Shown piece after piece: positions 34,814 through 44,451 of a stretch of 64,000 nt of DNA (position 1 is its first letter; each line of letters begins with the position of its first letter). The notes beneath the pieces were generated by a model, which was given only the letters and a program-made list of their open reading frames with translations, did no database searches and was not told the origin of the DNA. Where the stretch lies: the NCBI RefSeq assembly GCF_049800955.1, contig NZ_JBNAGA010000001.1, positions 1 through 64,000 of the forward strand. Reading direction: 5' to 3'. The DNA is from JAKVBH01 sp049800955. Its GTDB lineage: Bacteria > Pseudomonadota > Alphaproteobacteria > Rhodobacterales > Rhodobacteraceae. The translations under genes were made by a program, and so were the position numbers.

Positions 34814-35884
34814 CTACAGGATTGCAATCGGCGTTACAGGGCCGCCAGAGGTCACGATGTTGTTGGCCGTCAGCCCTGTGGCATTCAACGTCACGACGAT
34901 CTCCTGATCCGGGCCATTGGGCTTTTCGATGTCCAGCGTCACGGTTGTTGTCCCAGCGTCTTCATCCTCTGTCACAGTGATCGCCGCGCTATCGTTGGAG
35001 GCCAGACCAGCGAGATCGAACTCAATCGTTTCGTCCTGGGGTGCGAAATCGGTGATGTTTATCAGCGCGGTCGTGATCTCTTCGGGATCATCCGGCCCTT
35101 CCGAGAACACACCGCCGAGGCTCACCGCGGCGATTTCAAACGTGTCCGTTCCCGCGCCGCCGCTCATGGAGCTTGGTGACAGGATGTCGCTCAGATCATT
35201 GGAGGTCAGGAAAGTGTCGACCTCGTGGATCAGCGTGTCGTCCCCCGCGCCTCCGTCGGTTTGCAGCACATAGCCGGTGCCGCCCAGAACGACACCATCG
35301 GTGATGATCGTATCATCGCCCGCGCCGCCGGATGCGATCAGACTGGTGATATCGCCCCGCGTGCGCAGGTCCAGCCGGTCGTCTCCAGCGTCGCCAGTGA
35401 TGGTGGCGTTGTCGCCAGGGATCGACGTGATGGTTATGTCATCGTCGCCCGCACCGCCGGAGATCTCGGAGCCGCCGATGACTTCGCCTGAAATCGTGTC
35501 ATCTCCGGTGCCGCCATTGACGTCGACCTCCTCCGCATCAACCAGGATGCGGTCATTGCCCGCCTCGCCATTGATCTCGCCGGAAAATGCGCCAGCGTCC
35601 GACGGGCCGGGGACAATGGGGAACTGAATAATGTCATCGCCCGCACCTGCGTTGATCGTGCTGCCCGCAGCCGTCTCCACGGCCGGATCTGCGACGAAGA
35701 CATCATTCCCCGATGTCCCCGTGACAACCTCGCCGGAGCCAACGAGGAAGGCCGTGCCATCGTCGCCGGGCGTGGGCGGTTCGGGATCGGCGGGCATGCC
35801 GTCATCATCGGAGCTGTCCCCATCGCCCATATCAACGAGCGGCAGCAGCAGAACAGGCACGGCAAGCGCGAGAAGCCATAACAT
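34814..35884 (-). CDS. Calcium-binding-repeat (RTX-like) protein
   Basis: The 356 residues contain at least seven degenerate hemolysin-type GGxGxDxxx nonapeptides (for example AGAGDDIIQ, GGTGDDTIS, GGAGDDDIT, GGAGDDTII, GGAGDDTLI, GGAGTDTFE). These form Ca2+-binding beta-rolls. It starts with a hydrophobic helix (MLWLLALAVPVLLLPLV) followed by an acidic Asp/Pro-rich linker, so it may be membrane-anchored or exported. It is short for a secreted RTX toxin and no enzymatic domain is visible. No type I secretion genes are adjacent. Confidence 0.8.
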   Translation of the reverse strand: MLWLLALAVPVLLLPLVDMGDGDSSDDDGMPADPEPPTPGDDGTAFLVGSGEVVTGTSGNDVFVADPAVETAAGSTINAGAGDDIIQFPIVPGPSDAGAFSGEINGEAGNDRILVDAEEVDVNGGTGDDTISGEVIGGSEISGGAGDDDITITSIPGDNATITGDAGDDRLDLRTRGDITSLIASGGAGDDTIITDGVVLGGTGYVLQTDGGAGDDTLIHEVDTFLTSNDLSDILSPSSMSGGAGTDTFEIAAVSLGGVFSEGPDDPEEITTALINITDFAPQDETIEFDLAGLASNDSAAITVTEDEDAGTTTVTLDIEKPNGPDQEIVVTLNATGLTANNIVTSGGPVTPIAIL

Positions 35885-36270
35885 AGCGGGTACTCCTAAA
35901 CACAGTTAACAGACGCTAGGAACCTCGGACAGGCGGGTCAAGCGCGAGGTCTCTGGAGAGGCTTGCAGCGGCCATTTTGGCGCCCTCGGGGAAACACCGA
36001 TCTGAATTGGGCGGAATTGTTGCCATTTGCGCTTTAATCGGTCCGCGCAAGGTCCCGGGCGCAACCTATGCCGGACAACCACTGGCGAGGCCGCTTTTCG
36101 GAGGCTTGTCGGGCGGTCGCATCACTGCCATCACGGCCCTTGGGGATAGGGCTTGCCAAGGCCAGTCAAGCCGCCTATACGGCCACTTCATCATCCACTC
36201 CATCGGGAATCAGGGTGACCTATCGCATGTGCGAGCGGGCCCTCCGGTGATTGTTGAAAGGAACAGGCGC
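35885..36270. other. Upstream region of the rpmC block
   Basis: Contains the start region of the leftward calcium-binding-repeat gene and a predicted promoter for rpmC (36153-36181). A frame in phase with rpmC runs through it from 35977, but it is not protein-like and I treat it as leader. Confidence 0.5.
36153..36181 (+). promoter_or_regulatory. Predicted promoter of the rpmC (spc) block
   Basis: TTGCCA (36153-36158), a 17-base spacer, and TATACG (36176-36181). The leader to the rpmC ATG is about 80 bases. The hexamers are the same as those before the rpsJ block. Confidence 0.55.
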
Positions 36271-36471
36271 ATGAACGCCACCGATCTGCGTGACAAAACG
36301 CCGGATCAGCTTCGCGAAGAGCTGACCAACCTCAAGAAAGAAGCCTTCAACCTGCGGTTCCAGCAGGCCACTGGCCAATTGGAAAACACGGCGCGCATGC
36401 GTCAGGTCAAGCGCGACGTCGCTCGGGTCAACACGATCCTGAACGAAAAAGCCCGCGCGGCTGCAGAGTAA
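36271..36471 (+). CDS. rpmC: 50S ribosomal protein L29
   Basis: Small 50S protein at the tunnel exit. The ATG at 36271 gives 66 residues: MNATDLRDKTPDQLREEL followed by 'NLRFQQATGQLENTARMRQVKRDVARVNTIL'. AAAGGAA lies about 10 bases upstream. It is separated from rplP, its usual partner, by about 12 kb. Confidence 0.97.
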   Translation: MNATDLRDKTPDQLREELTNLKKEAFNLRFQQATGQLENTARMRQVKRDVARVNTILNEKARAAAE

Positions 36472-36483
36472 AGGACCACAGAT

Positions 36484-36714
36484 ATGCCCAAACGCATCCT
36501 GACAGGCACCGTCACATCCGACAAAAACGAGCAGACCGTGACAGTATCCGTGGAGCGCCGCTTCACGCATCCGGTCCTCAAGAAGACCATTCGTAAGTCC
36601 AAGAAATACCGGGCGCACGATGAGAAGAACACCTTCAAGGTGGGAGACAAGGTCCGCATTATCGAATGCGCGCCGCGTTCCAAGACAAAACGCTGGGAGG
36701 TTCTGGAGGCGTAA
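36484..36714 (+). CDS. rpsQ: 30S ribosomal protein S17
   Basis: 16S rRNA-binding protein of 76 residues (MPKRILTGTVTSDKNEQT... with 'KVGDKVRIIECAPRSKTKRW'). It follows rpmC by 12 bases. Confidence 0.97.
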   Translation: MPKRILTGTVTSDKNEQTVTVSVERRFTHPVLKKTIRKSKKYRAHDEKNTFKVGDKVRIIECAPRSKTKRWEVLEA

Positions 36715-36796
36715 GCCACCGGAGCCTTTTCGGCTTTTTCAATCGAAACCCTGGGGGAGATAACAAGACCAGCCCCCATAGGTCAGGAGAAACCTC

Positions 36797-37165
36797 ATGA
36801 TCCAGATGCAGACCAATCTGGATGTGGCTGACAACTCCGGCGCACGCCGGGTTCAGTGCATCAAGGTTCTGGGTGGGTCCAAGCGGAAATACGCGAGCGT
36901 CGGTGACGTTATCGTGGTCTCCGTTAAGGAAGCCATCCCGCGTGGTCGCGTAAAGAAAGGTGACGTCCGCAAGGCCGTTGTCGTGCGCACCGCCAAGGAA
37001 GTCCGTCGTGAAGATGGCACAGCGATCCGTTTCGATCGCAACGCAGCTGTTATTCTCAATAACAACAACGAGCCTGTCGGTACCCGTATCTTCGGGCCGG
37101 TTGTGCGCGAGCTGCGTGCCAAGAACTTCATGAAGATCATCTCGCTTGCTCCGGAGGTGCTGTAA
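36797..37165 (+). CDS. rplN: 50S ribosomal protein L14
   Basis: 122-residue 50S protein at the inter-subunit bridge: 'MIQMQTNLDVADNSGARRVQCIKVLGGS' region and 'IFGPVVRELR' near the C-terminus are typical. The stop overlaps the rplX ATG by one base (TAATG). Confidence 0.98.
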   Translation: MIQMQTNLDVADNSGARRVQCIKVLGGSKRKYASVGDVIVVSVKEAIPRGRVKKGDVRKAVVVRTAKEVRREDGTAIRFDRNAAVILNNNNEPVGTRIFGPVVRELRAKNFMKIISLAPEVL

Positions 37166-37476
37166 TGGCTGCCAAACTCCGCAAAGGTGACGAAGTCATC
37201 GTGCTTGCTGGCAAGGACAAGGGCAAGAAGGGTACGATCTCTTCTGTTGACCCCAAAGCCGGCAAGGCCGTTGTCGATGGTGTGAACATCGCCATCCGCG
37301 CCACACGCCAAACCCAGACGAGCCAGGGCGGTCGCATCCCCAAAGCGATGCCGATTGACCTCTCGAACCTCGCTCTGCTCGACAAAGACGGCAAAGCGAC
37401 CCGCGTTGGCTTCCGCATGGAAGGCGACAAGAAGGTCCGTTACGCCAAGACCACGGGGGACGTGATCGATGCTTGA
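37165..37476 (+). CDS. rplX: 50S ribosomal protein L24
   Basis: Assembly-initiating 50S protein with an N-terminal KOW motif (KLRKGDEVIVLAGKDKGKKG), 103 residues. It overlaps rplE by eight bases, indicating coupled translation. Confidence 0.97.
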   Translation: MAAKLRKGDEVIVLAGKDKGKKGTISSVDPKAGKAVVDGVNIAIRATRQTQTSQGGRIPKAMPIDLSNLALLDKDGKATRVGFRMEGDKKVRYAKTTGDVIDA

Positions 37477-38032
37477 TACTGCGAACTATACCCCGCGTCT
37501 GCGCACTCTTTATGACACGGAAATCCGTGCCAAGATGAAAGAAGAGTTCGGCTACGGCAACGACATGCAGATCCCGCGTCTGGACAAGATCGTCCTGAAC
37601 ATCGGCTGCGGTCGTGCGGCTGTGCGTGACAGCAAGAAAGCCAAGTCTGCGCAAGCGGATCTGACAGCGATTGCCGGTCAACACGCCGTGACAACCATCG
37701 CCAAGAACTCCATCGCGGGCTTCCGCGTTCGTGAGGGCATGCCGATGGGTGCGAAAGCGACCCTGCGTGGCGCCCGCATGTACGACTTCCTGGACCGTCT
37801 CATCACTGTGGCGATGCCCCGGATCCGCGACTTCCGCGGTGTCTCGGGCAAGAGCTTTGACGGCCGTGGCAACTACGCCATGGGCATCAAGGAGCACATC
37901 GTCTTCCCGGAAATCGACTTCGACAAAGTTGACGAGCCCTGGGGCCTGGACATCGTGATCGCAACAACCGCACCGAATGATGCGGAAGCAAAGGCGCTGT
38001 TGAAGCATTTCAACATGCCCTTCAACAGCTGA
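37469..38032 (+). CDS. rplE: 50S ribosomal protein L5
   Basis: 5S rRNA-binding protein of the central protuberance. The 187 residues include 'NIGCGRAAVRDSKKA', 'RVREGMPMGAKATLRG' and 'FRGVSGKSFDGRGNYAMGIKEH'. Confidence 0.98.
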   Translation: MLDTANYTPRLRTLYDTEIRAKMKEEFGYGNDMQIPRLDKIVLNIGCGRAAVRDSKKAKSAQADLTAIAGQHAVTTIAKNSIAGFRVREGMPMGAKATLRGARMYDFLDRLITVAMPRIRDFRGVSGKSFDGRGNYAMGIKEHIVFPEIDFDKVDEPWGLDIVIATTAPNDAEAKALLKHFNMPFNS

Positions 38033-38045
38033 GCCGGAGGACATC

Positions 38046-38351
38046 ATGGCTAAGAAAGCAATGATCGAACGCGAGAAGAAGCGGGCCCGGCTGGTTGCGA
38101 AATACGCCACCAAGCGTGCCGAGCTCAAAGAGATCGCGAATGACGAAAGCAAGCCGATGGAAGAGCGCTTCAAGGCGCGCCTGAAGCTGGCGAAACTGCC
38201 GCGCAACTCTGCACCCACACGGATGCACAACCGTTGCCAACTCACCGGGCGTCCGCACGCCTATTACCGCAAGCTGAAGATCAGCCGTATTGCGCTCCGG
38301 GACCTCGGGTCCAAGGGGATGCTGCCCGGCATGGTCAAGTCCAGCTGGTAA
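38046..38351 (+). CDS. rpsN: 30S ribosomal protein S14
   Basis: 101-residue long-form S14 (no zinc-ribbon cysteine set): 'NSAPTRMHNRCQLTGRPHAYYRK' and the C-terminal 'GMLPGMVKSSW' are diagnostic. GGAGG precedes the ATG. Confidence 0.97.
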   Translation: MAKKAMIEREKKRARLVAKYATKRAELKEIANDESKPMEERFKARLKLAKLPRNSAPTRMHNRCQLTGRPHAYYRKLKISRIALRDLGSKGMLPGMVKSSW

Positions 38352-38363
38352 GGGGGAGAAAAG

Positions 38364-38756
38364 ATGAACGATCCTATTGGCGATATGCTCACCCGGATCC
38401 GCAACAGCCAGATGCGTGGCAAGTCGGTCGTCTCGACACCGGCTTCCAAACTGCGCGCCTGGGTGCTCGATGTGCTCGCAGACGAGGGCTACATCCGCGG
38501 TTATGAGAAAGCCACCGACGCGGCGGGCCACCCGACGCTTGAAATCAGCCTGAAGTACTATGAAGGCGCGCCTGTGATCCGCGAATTGAAGCGGATTTCC
38601 AAGCCGGGCCGTCGTGTGTACATGGGTGTGAACGATATCCCCTCCGTCCGTCAGGGCCTGGGTGTTTCCATCGTCTCCACTCCCAAGGGCGTCATGTCTG
38701 ATGCAAATGCACGCGCGGCCAACGTTGGCGGCGAAGTGCTTTGCACAGTCTTCTAA
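38364..38756 (+). CDS. rpsH: 30S ribosomal protein S8
   Basis: 16S rRNA-binding protein of 130 residues: 'MNDPIGDMLTRIRNSQMRG' and C-terminal 'GVSIVSTPKGVMSDANARA' with 'GGEVLCTVF'. In E. coli S8 represses the spc operon; its mRNA site was not identified here. Confidence 0.98.
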   Translation: MNDPIGDMLTRIRNSQMRGKSVVSTPASKLRAWVLDVLADEGYIRGYEKATDAAGHPTLEISLKYYEGAPVIRELKRISKPGRRVYMGVNDIPSVRQGLGVSIVSTPKGVMSDANARAANVGGEVLCTVF

Positions 38757-38770
38757 GGAGGGTTTGATCG

Positions 38771-39304
38771 ATGTCTCGTATCGGTAAGAAACCCGTGGAC
38801 CTGCCCGATGGCGTCACAGCCAGCCTCTCGGGTCAGACCATTGAGGTGAAGGGCCCCAAGGGCTCCCAGAGCTTCACGGCCACAGATGACGTCACCCTCG
38901 AGGTGGACGGCAATGTTGTGACCGTCAGCCCGCGCGGCAAATCCAAGCGCGCGCGTCAGCAATGGGGCATGAGCCGCACGATAGTCGCCAACATGGTGCA
39001 TGGTGTGACCTCGACCTTCAAGAAAGAGCTTGAGATTCAGGGTGTTGGTTATCGTGCCGCACTGCAGGGCAATGTCCTGAAGCTGAACCTCGGCCTCTCC
39101 CACGACGTGGACTTTCCCATTCCGGACGGTGTCACTGTCACATGCCCAAAACAGACAGAGATCGTGATCGAAGGTCACGACGCTCAACTGGTGGGCCAGG
39201 TGGCGGCGAACATTCGCGACTGGCGCAAGCCCGAGCCCTACAAAGGCAAAGGCATCCGCTACAAGGGCGAATACATCTTCCAGAAGGAAGGCAAGAAGAA
39301 GTAA
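38771..39304 (+). CDS. rplF: 50S ribosomal protein L6
   Basis: 177-residue two-domain 50S protein: 'MSRIGKKPVDLPDGVTASL' and 'EPYKGKGIRYKGEYI' at the C-terminus. AAGGAGGG upstream of the ATG is a strong ribosome-binding site. Confidence 0.98.
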   Translation: MSRIGKKPVDLPDGVTASLSGQTIEVKGPKGSQSFTATDDVTLEVDGNVVTVSPRGKSKRARQQWGMSRTIVANMVHGVTSTFKKELEIQGVGYRAALQGNVLKLNLGLSHDVDFPIPDGVTVTCPKQTEIVIEGHDAQLVGQVAANIRDWRKPEPYKGKGIRYKGEYIFQKEGKKK

Positions 39305-39315
39305 GGACGCAAGAA

Positions 39316-39675
39316 ATGGCAAACAGCAAACGGGACCTGTTCCAGAAGCGCCGCCAGCGCGTCCGGAACAAACTTCGCAAGGTGAACGCGGGCCGCATCC
39401 GCATGTCCGTCCACCGTTCCAACAAGAACATCTCGGTCCAACTGATCGACGACGTGGCCGGCAAGACCCTTGCCGCCGCCTCGACGCTCGAGAAAGACCT
39501 CGGTGTGGTTGGCAAGAACAACGTCGAAGCGGCCTCCAAGGTCGGTGCGGCGATTGCAGAACGCGCCAAGAAGGCCGGTGTCGAAGAATGCTACTTCGAC
39601 CGTGGTGGCTTTCTCTTTCATGGTGGCGTCAAGGCTCTGGCCGACGCTGCGCGTGAAGGCGGTCTGAAGTTCTAA
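39316..39675 (+). CDS. rplR: 50S ribosomal protein L18
   Basis: 5S rRNA-binding protein. The ATG at 39316 gives 119 residues starting MANSKRDLFQKRRQRVRNKL and ending 'ALADAAREGGLKF'. The phase is open upstream inside rplF but that part is a shadow. Confidence 0.97.
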   Translation: MANSKRDLFQKRRQRVRNKLRKVNAGRIRMSVHRSNKNISVQLIDDVAGKTLAAASTLEKDLGVVGKNNVEAASKVGAAIAERAKKAGVEECYFDRGGFLFHGGVKALADAAREGGLKF

Positions 39676-39797
39676 GACAAGAGTAGGGGCGTGCCGCAAG
39701 GGGCGCCCCTCGATGATCGAGGCCCCGGATAATCCCCGGAGCACTGCGATTGACCAAAATCGGCGCCCGGAGCGCGCCAATCGAGAGGAATTGCCAG

Positions 39798-40367
39798 ATG
39801 GCAGAACGTGAAAACAGAGGCCGGGGCCGCCGCGATCGCGACGAGACACCCGAATTCGCCGACCGCCTGGTCGCGATCAACCGGGTATCCAAGACCGTGA
39901 AAGGTGGTAAGCGCTTTGGCTTTGCCGCACTTGTGGTTGTGGGCGATCAAAAAGGCCGTGTCGGTTTCGGCAAAGGTAAAGCCAAAGAGGTGCCCGAGGC
40001 GATCCGCAAGGCCACCGAGCAAGCCAAGCGCCAGATGATCCGCGTGCCGCTGCGCGAAGGCCGCACGCTGCACCACGATATCGAAGGCCGTCACGGCGCC
40101 GGTAAAGTGGTCATGCGCACCGCCCCGCAAGGTACAGGTATCATCGCCGGTGGTCCAATGCGGGCCGTCTTCGAGATGCTGGGTGTTCAGGACGTTGTTG
40201 CGAAGTCCATCGGCTCGCAAAACCCCTACAACATGATCCGCGCGACCATCAACGGGCTCACTAAAGAGAGCTCGCCCCGTCAGGTCGCTCAGCGCCGTGG
40301 CAAGAAAGTGGCTGACATCCTGCGCAAGCCGGAAGAAACAGCCGCGCCCGAAGCTGCTGACGCGTAA
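39798..40367 (+). CDS. rpsE: 30S ribosomal protein S5
   Basis: Decoding-accuracy protein. The ATG at 39798 yields 189 residues with 'FADRLVAINRVSKTVKGGKRF', 'GDQKGRVGFGKGKAKEVPEAI' and 'GTGIIAGGPMRAVFEMLGV'. The frame is open 48 bases upstream, but the chosen start has GAGGAA before it and matches the family. A spacer of about 120 bases separates it from rplR. Confidence 0.97.
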   Translation: MAERENRGRGRRDRDETPEFADRLVAINRVSKTVKGGKRFGFAALVVVGDQKGRVGFGKGKAKEVPEAIRKATEQAKRQMIRVPLREGRTLHHDIEGRHGAGKVVMRTAPQGTGIIAGGPMRAVFEMLGVQDVVAKSIGSQNPYNMIRATINGLTKESSPRQVAQRRGKKVADILRKPEETAAPEAADA

Positions 40368-40380
40368 GGAGTAAAGACCC

Positions 40381-40569
40381 ATGGCCAAAACCATTGTTGT
40401 CAAACAAATCGGCTCCCCGATCCGCCGCCCGCAAGATCAGCGCGCGACATTGATCGGTCTGGGCCTGAACAAGATGCACAAGACGCGCGAGCTGGAAGAT
40501 ACCCCTTCCGTGCGCGGCATGATCCGCAAGATCCCGCATCTGGTCGAGATCGTCGAAGAGCGCGGCTAA
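40381..40569 (+). CDS. rpmD: 50S ribosomal protein L30
   Basis: 62-residue 50S protein: 'IVVKQIGSPIRRPQDQRATLIGL' and 'LNKMHKTRELEDTPSVRGMI'. It ends this block; a strong terminator follows, whereas rplO would normally be next. Confidence 0.97.
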   Translation: MAKTIVVKQIGSPIRRPQDQRATLIGLGLNKMHKTRELEDTPSVRGMIRKIPHLVEIVEERG

Positions 40570-40592
40570 GCCCGCCGCACTTTCAGGAATGA

Positions 40593-40628
40593 GAAAACGC
40601 CCCGTGGTTCCGCCACGGGGCGTTTTTG
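40593..40628 (+). terminator. Rho-independent terminator after rpmD
   Basis: AAAACGCCCCGTGG and CCACGGGGCGTTTTT form a long GC-rich stem around TTCCG. It also lies just past the 3' end of the convergent minus-strand gene at 40668, so it may serve both. Confidence 0.88.
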
Positions 40629-40667
40629 CATTTAGGAGTTGGGCGGCGTCGCGTGATGCGAGGTGGC

Positions 40668-41075
40668 CTATTGTCCGACCAGTGCCTCAACCTCTTGGAT
40701 CAAAGCGCCCGCGCGGTCGCTGGCCAGGAAGCGTTGCGGATGGTTTGCGGAATAGGCACCGGACTTGAGCCTCTTGAGAAACCACAGGCCAGATTGGCCA
40801 ACATCATGCAGCGCCATGCTGCTGTTGATGGGTTGACCGGGCTGTGGAATGGCGAGGCGGATTTGCTCTGGGGCCTCGCCCGCCAGAACATCCGTCGCCG
40901 TGATGATGCCGTAGGTCCGGCCGTCATCGGCCGTCGCCGTGCGCTCATAGGTCCCGACGATAATCAAGGATGATGTCTCAACGAGCGCTTCGGTCGTCAT
41001 GCGGGCAGACATGGCCATGGCGGCTCCTCCCGGTCCGGTCAGCGCGATCAATGCAGCTAAAACAAGTGAACGCAT
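40668..41075 (-). CDS. Hypothetical exported protein
   Basis: The 135 residues start with a cleavable signal peptide (MRSLVLAALIALTGPGGAAMA). The mature part ('LVETSSLIIVGTYERTATADDGRTYGIITATDVLAGEAPEQIRLAIP') resembles small OB/beta-barrel exported proteins, but I do not recognise a named family. It is read in the same direction as the upstream metalloprotease gene, behind a terminator. Confidence 0.65.
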   Translation of the reverse strand: MRSLVLAALIALTGPGGAAMAMSARMTTEALVETSSLIIVGTYERTATADDGRTYGIITATDVLAGEAPEQIRLAIPQPGQPINSSMALHDVGQSGLWFLKRLKSGAYSANHPQRFLASDRAGALIQEVEALVGQ

Positions 41076-41111
41076 GAAAATCCCTCTTTTGCCTTAAACA
41101 TTTAGGCACAA

Positions 41112-41144
41112 AAAAACGCGAGCCTAGAGGGGCCCGCGTTTTCG
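41112..41144 (-). terminator. Terminator after the metalloprotease gene
   Basis: On the minus strand, AAAACGCGGGCC pairs with GGCTCGCGTTTT and ends in a run of seven T. It lies 19 bases past the metalloprotease stop. Confidence 0.7.
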
Positions 41145-41162
41145 TGATGTCAGCAGAGATGC

Positions 41163-42038
41163 TTACGCAGCTTTGCGGCGACGGTAGAACGCCAGGCCGC
41201 CCAGTGCCGTCAGCATCAACGGCAGACCCGCCGGAAGCGGAACCGGCGCTGTGACGATTACAGGCGCACCGTAAAGAGCAACCGCACCAGCGGCATCATC
41301 CGCAGCTGGCCCTGTGAACCCTTCGGCATAGAACGGGTTCATCAAGCTGTTCGGAACGCTTGTGTGACGCAGGCCAATGGCGTGACCGATCTCGTGGGCC
41401 ATAACAGTGAAGATGTCGAAACCCGGCCCGTCGAACCCGATTTGCCACAACTCAGCCGTGTCAAAATGGATATCGCCGGCGATGGATGCGCCGTTGGGGG
41501 GCGGGAAGAACGCATGCGCGAGAACACCGCCCGGCGCCCCGAAGTCTTCATCGTCATCACCGTGACCGTCGCCGTGACCTTCAAAGACCGCGTCAAAGTC
41601 GCCAACGCCGTGGCCACCGATGCGGATGTCACCGGAAGTTGTTGGCGCGTTAACGGCGGCACCATCGTCCGCTACCTCTGTGAACGTGATGTTCGCAACA
41701 GCTTCCCAGCTGTCGAATGCGCGGCGCACTTCGGCTTCCCAACCCTCGGGCATAAAGCTGCCGAAGCTGGAGATTGTGCCGCAATTGGGATCTTCGACCG
41801 CACCGCAATTTACGCCGTCACCCATGAAGCTGTACGTGACATTCGCACCAGTCCCCAACTCTTCAGGGCCCCATTTTGTGCCAAACAGCACAAAGGGATC
41901 GTCACTGGGGCCGCCTTCGGCTTCAATGTGCTTGCGCGCTTCTTCTTCCGTTGCGAAATAGCTATCAAGCACCGCAGCGGATGCGGGAAGCGCGAAAATG
42001 GAAAGTGCCGCAGACAGCGCGACAAAAGATGTTTTCAT
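41163..42038 (-). CDS. Secreted matrixin-like zinc metalloprotease with VPLPA-CTERM anchor
   Basis: The 291-residue protein has a signal peptide (ends around PASAAV, residue 23) and a metzincin zinc motif HEIGHAIGLRH (residues 215-225), followed by a likely Met-turn in NSLMNPFY. The C-terminus is VPLPAGLPLML, a short hydrophobic helix, then RRRK. This is the VPLPA-type CTERM sorting signal handled by exosortase-type systems in Rhodobacteraceae. A His/Asp-rich stretch (EGHGDGHGDDDED) lies upstream of the active site and may bind metal. It is likely exported and released or surface-attached. Confidence 0.85.
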   Translation of the reverse strand: MKTSFVALSAALSIFALPASAAVLDSYFATEEEARKHIEAEGGPSDDPFVLFGTKWGPEELGTGANVTYSFMGDGVNCGAVEDPNCGTISSFGSFMPEGWEAEVRRAFDSWEAVANITFTEVADDGAAVNAPTTSGDIRIGGHGVGDFDAVFEGHGDGHGDDDEDFGAPGGVLAHAFFPPPNGASIAGDIHFDTAELWQIGFDGPGFDIFTVMAHEIGHAIGLRHTSVPNSLMNPFYAEGFTGPAADDAAGAVALYGAPVIVTAPVPLPAGLPLMLTALGGLAFYRRRKAA

Positions 42039-42447
42039 AATTATGTCCCTCCAAAGACTTAAGAACGATTACTCGGCATCGCGTAGAGTTAACCGAGGCG
42101 TTAAGACTATTTCAACCAAACTTTCCCCTTGCCACGAAATTCTGTCCAATAAGACCAAGAGCACGGTGGATTGGTTCTAATCCTGAAACAATACGCCTAA
42201 AAATCTATCGGTCAAAGAGATTCCTGCCCCGTGTGTCCGATCCCCTCCCGCGAATCTGTCTGACCGTTCTGCGACAAAGCGCCTGATCCGGGGCCGCCGC
42301 GCGCATGCGCCCAGGCGAGAGGTCTTGTCAGCTCAGAGCCATCTCGCTATACGCGCCCGGTGGTGTAAGCCACTGCAAGAATCAATCTAGAAACGCCGTG
42401 TACATCCCACTTCGCTTCGGGGGTGCTTCCGGCAAAGGAGAAGCGAT
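42039..42447. other. Upstream region of the rplO block
   Basis: No gene is seen. The left part is AT-rich and contains the promoter region of the leftward metalloprotease gene. The right part contains the predicted rplO promoter at 42325-42353 and a leader of about 90 bases. Confidence 0.5.
42325..42353 (+). promoter_or_regulatory. Predicted promoter of the rplO-secY-adk block
   Basis: TTGTCA (42325-42330), a 17-base spacer, and TATACG (42348-42353), about 95 bases before rplO. The -10 is identical to those of the rpsJ and rpmC blocks. Confidence 0.55.
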
Positions 42448-42900
42448 ATGAAACTGCATGAATTGCGCGACAATCCCGGCGCGACCAAAACGAAAAAACG
42501 CGTGGGCCGTGGCCCCGGTTCCGGCAAGGGTAAAACCGCCGGTCGTGGTATCAAGGGTCAGAAGTCCCGCTCCGGTGTGGCGATCAATGGCTACGAGGGT
42601 GGCCAGATGCCGCTCTACCAACGCCTGCCCAAGCGCGGCTTCAACAAGCCCAACCGCAAGGCGTTTGCCGTGGTCAATCTCGGCCTGATCCAGAAATTCA
42701 TCGACGCAGGCAAGCTTGATGCCGGTGAGATCACCGAGGACACGCTCGTGGCCTCCGGTCTGGTGCGCCGCAAGCTCGATGGCGTGCGCGTTCTGGCCAA
42801 GGGCGAGCTGACGGCGAAAGCCAAGATCACCGTGACAGGCGCATCGAAATCCGCTGTTGAGGCGGTCGAGAAAGCGGGCGGTTCGCTCACAACTGCGTAA
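42448..42900 (+). CDS. rplO: 50S ribosomal protein L15
   Basis: Late-assembly 50S protein of 150 residues: 'MKLHELRDNPGATKTKKRVGRGPGSGKGKTAGRG' in segments with the glycine/basic N-terminal extension, and 'GFNKPNRKAFAVVNL'. GGAGAAG precedes the ATG. Confidence 0.97.
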   Translation: MKLHELRDNPGATKTKKRVGRGPGSGKGKTAGRGIKGQKSRSGVAINGYEGGQMPLYQRLPKRGFNKPNRKAFAVVNLGLIQKFIDAGKLDAGEITEDTLVASGLVRRKLDGVRVLAKGELTAKAKITVTGASKSAVEAVEKAGGSLTTA

Positions 42901-42949
42901 TGCGCTTGTGGGAGGGCCCATCGGCCCTTACATGACGCAATAGGTTTTC

Positions 42950-42985
42950 GACGTCGCCCGCTGGAGACCCCGGCCGGGCGACGTC
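42950..42985 (+). repeat. Inverted repeat between rplO and secY
   Basis: GACGTCGCCCG (42950-42960) and CGGGCGACGTC (42975-42985) form a perfect 11-bp stem with a 14-base loop. No T-run follows, so it is more likely an mRNA processing or stability element than a terminator. Confidence 0.7.
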
Positions 42986-43014
42986 TGCATTCAGACGACA
43001 GGATAAACCGGGCT

Positions 43015-44376
<1,362 letters not shown>

Positions 44377-44451
44377 CAGGCTAAGACTTTTCAAGTGGCG
44401 CGTCCGCAAGAGGCGCGCCACTTGCTTTTGAAGATCCTCGGGAGGGACATC

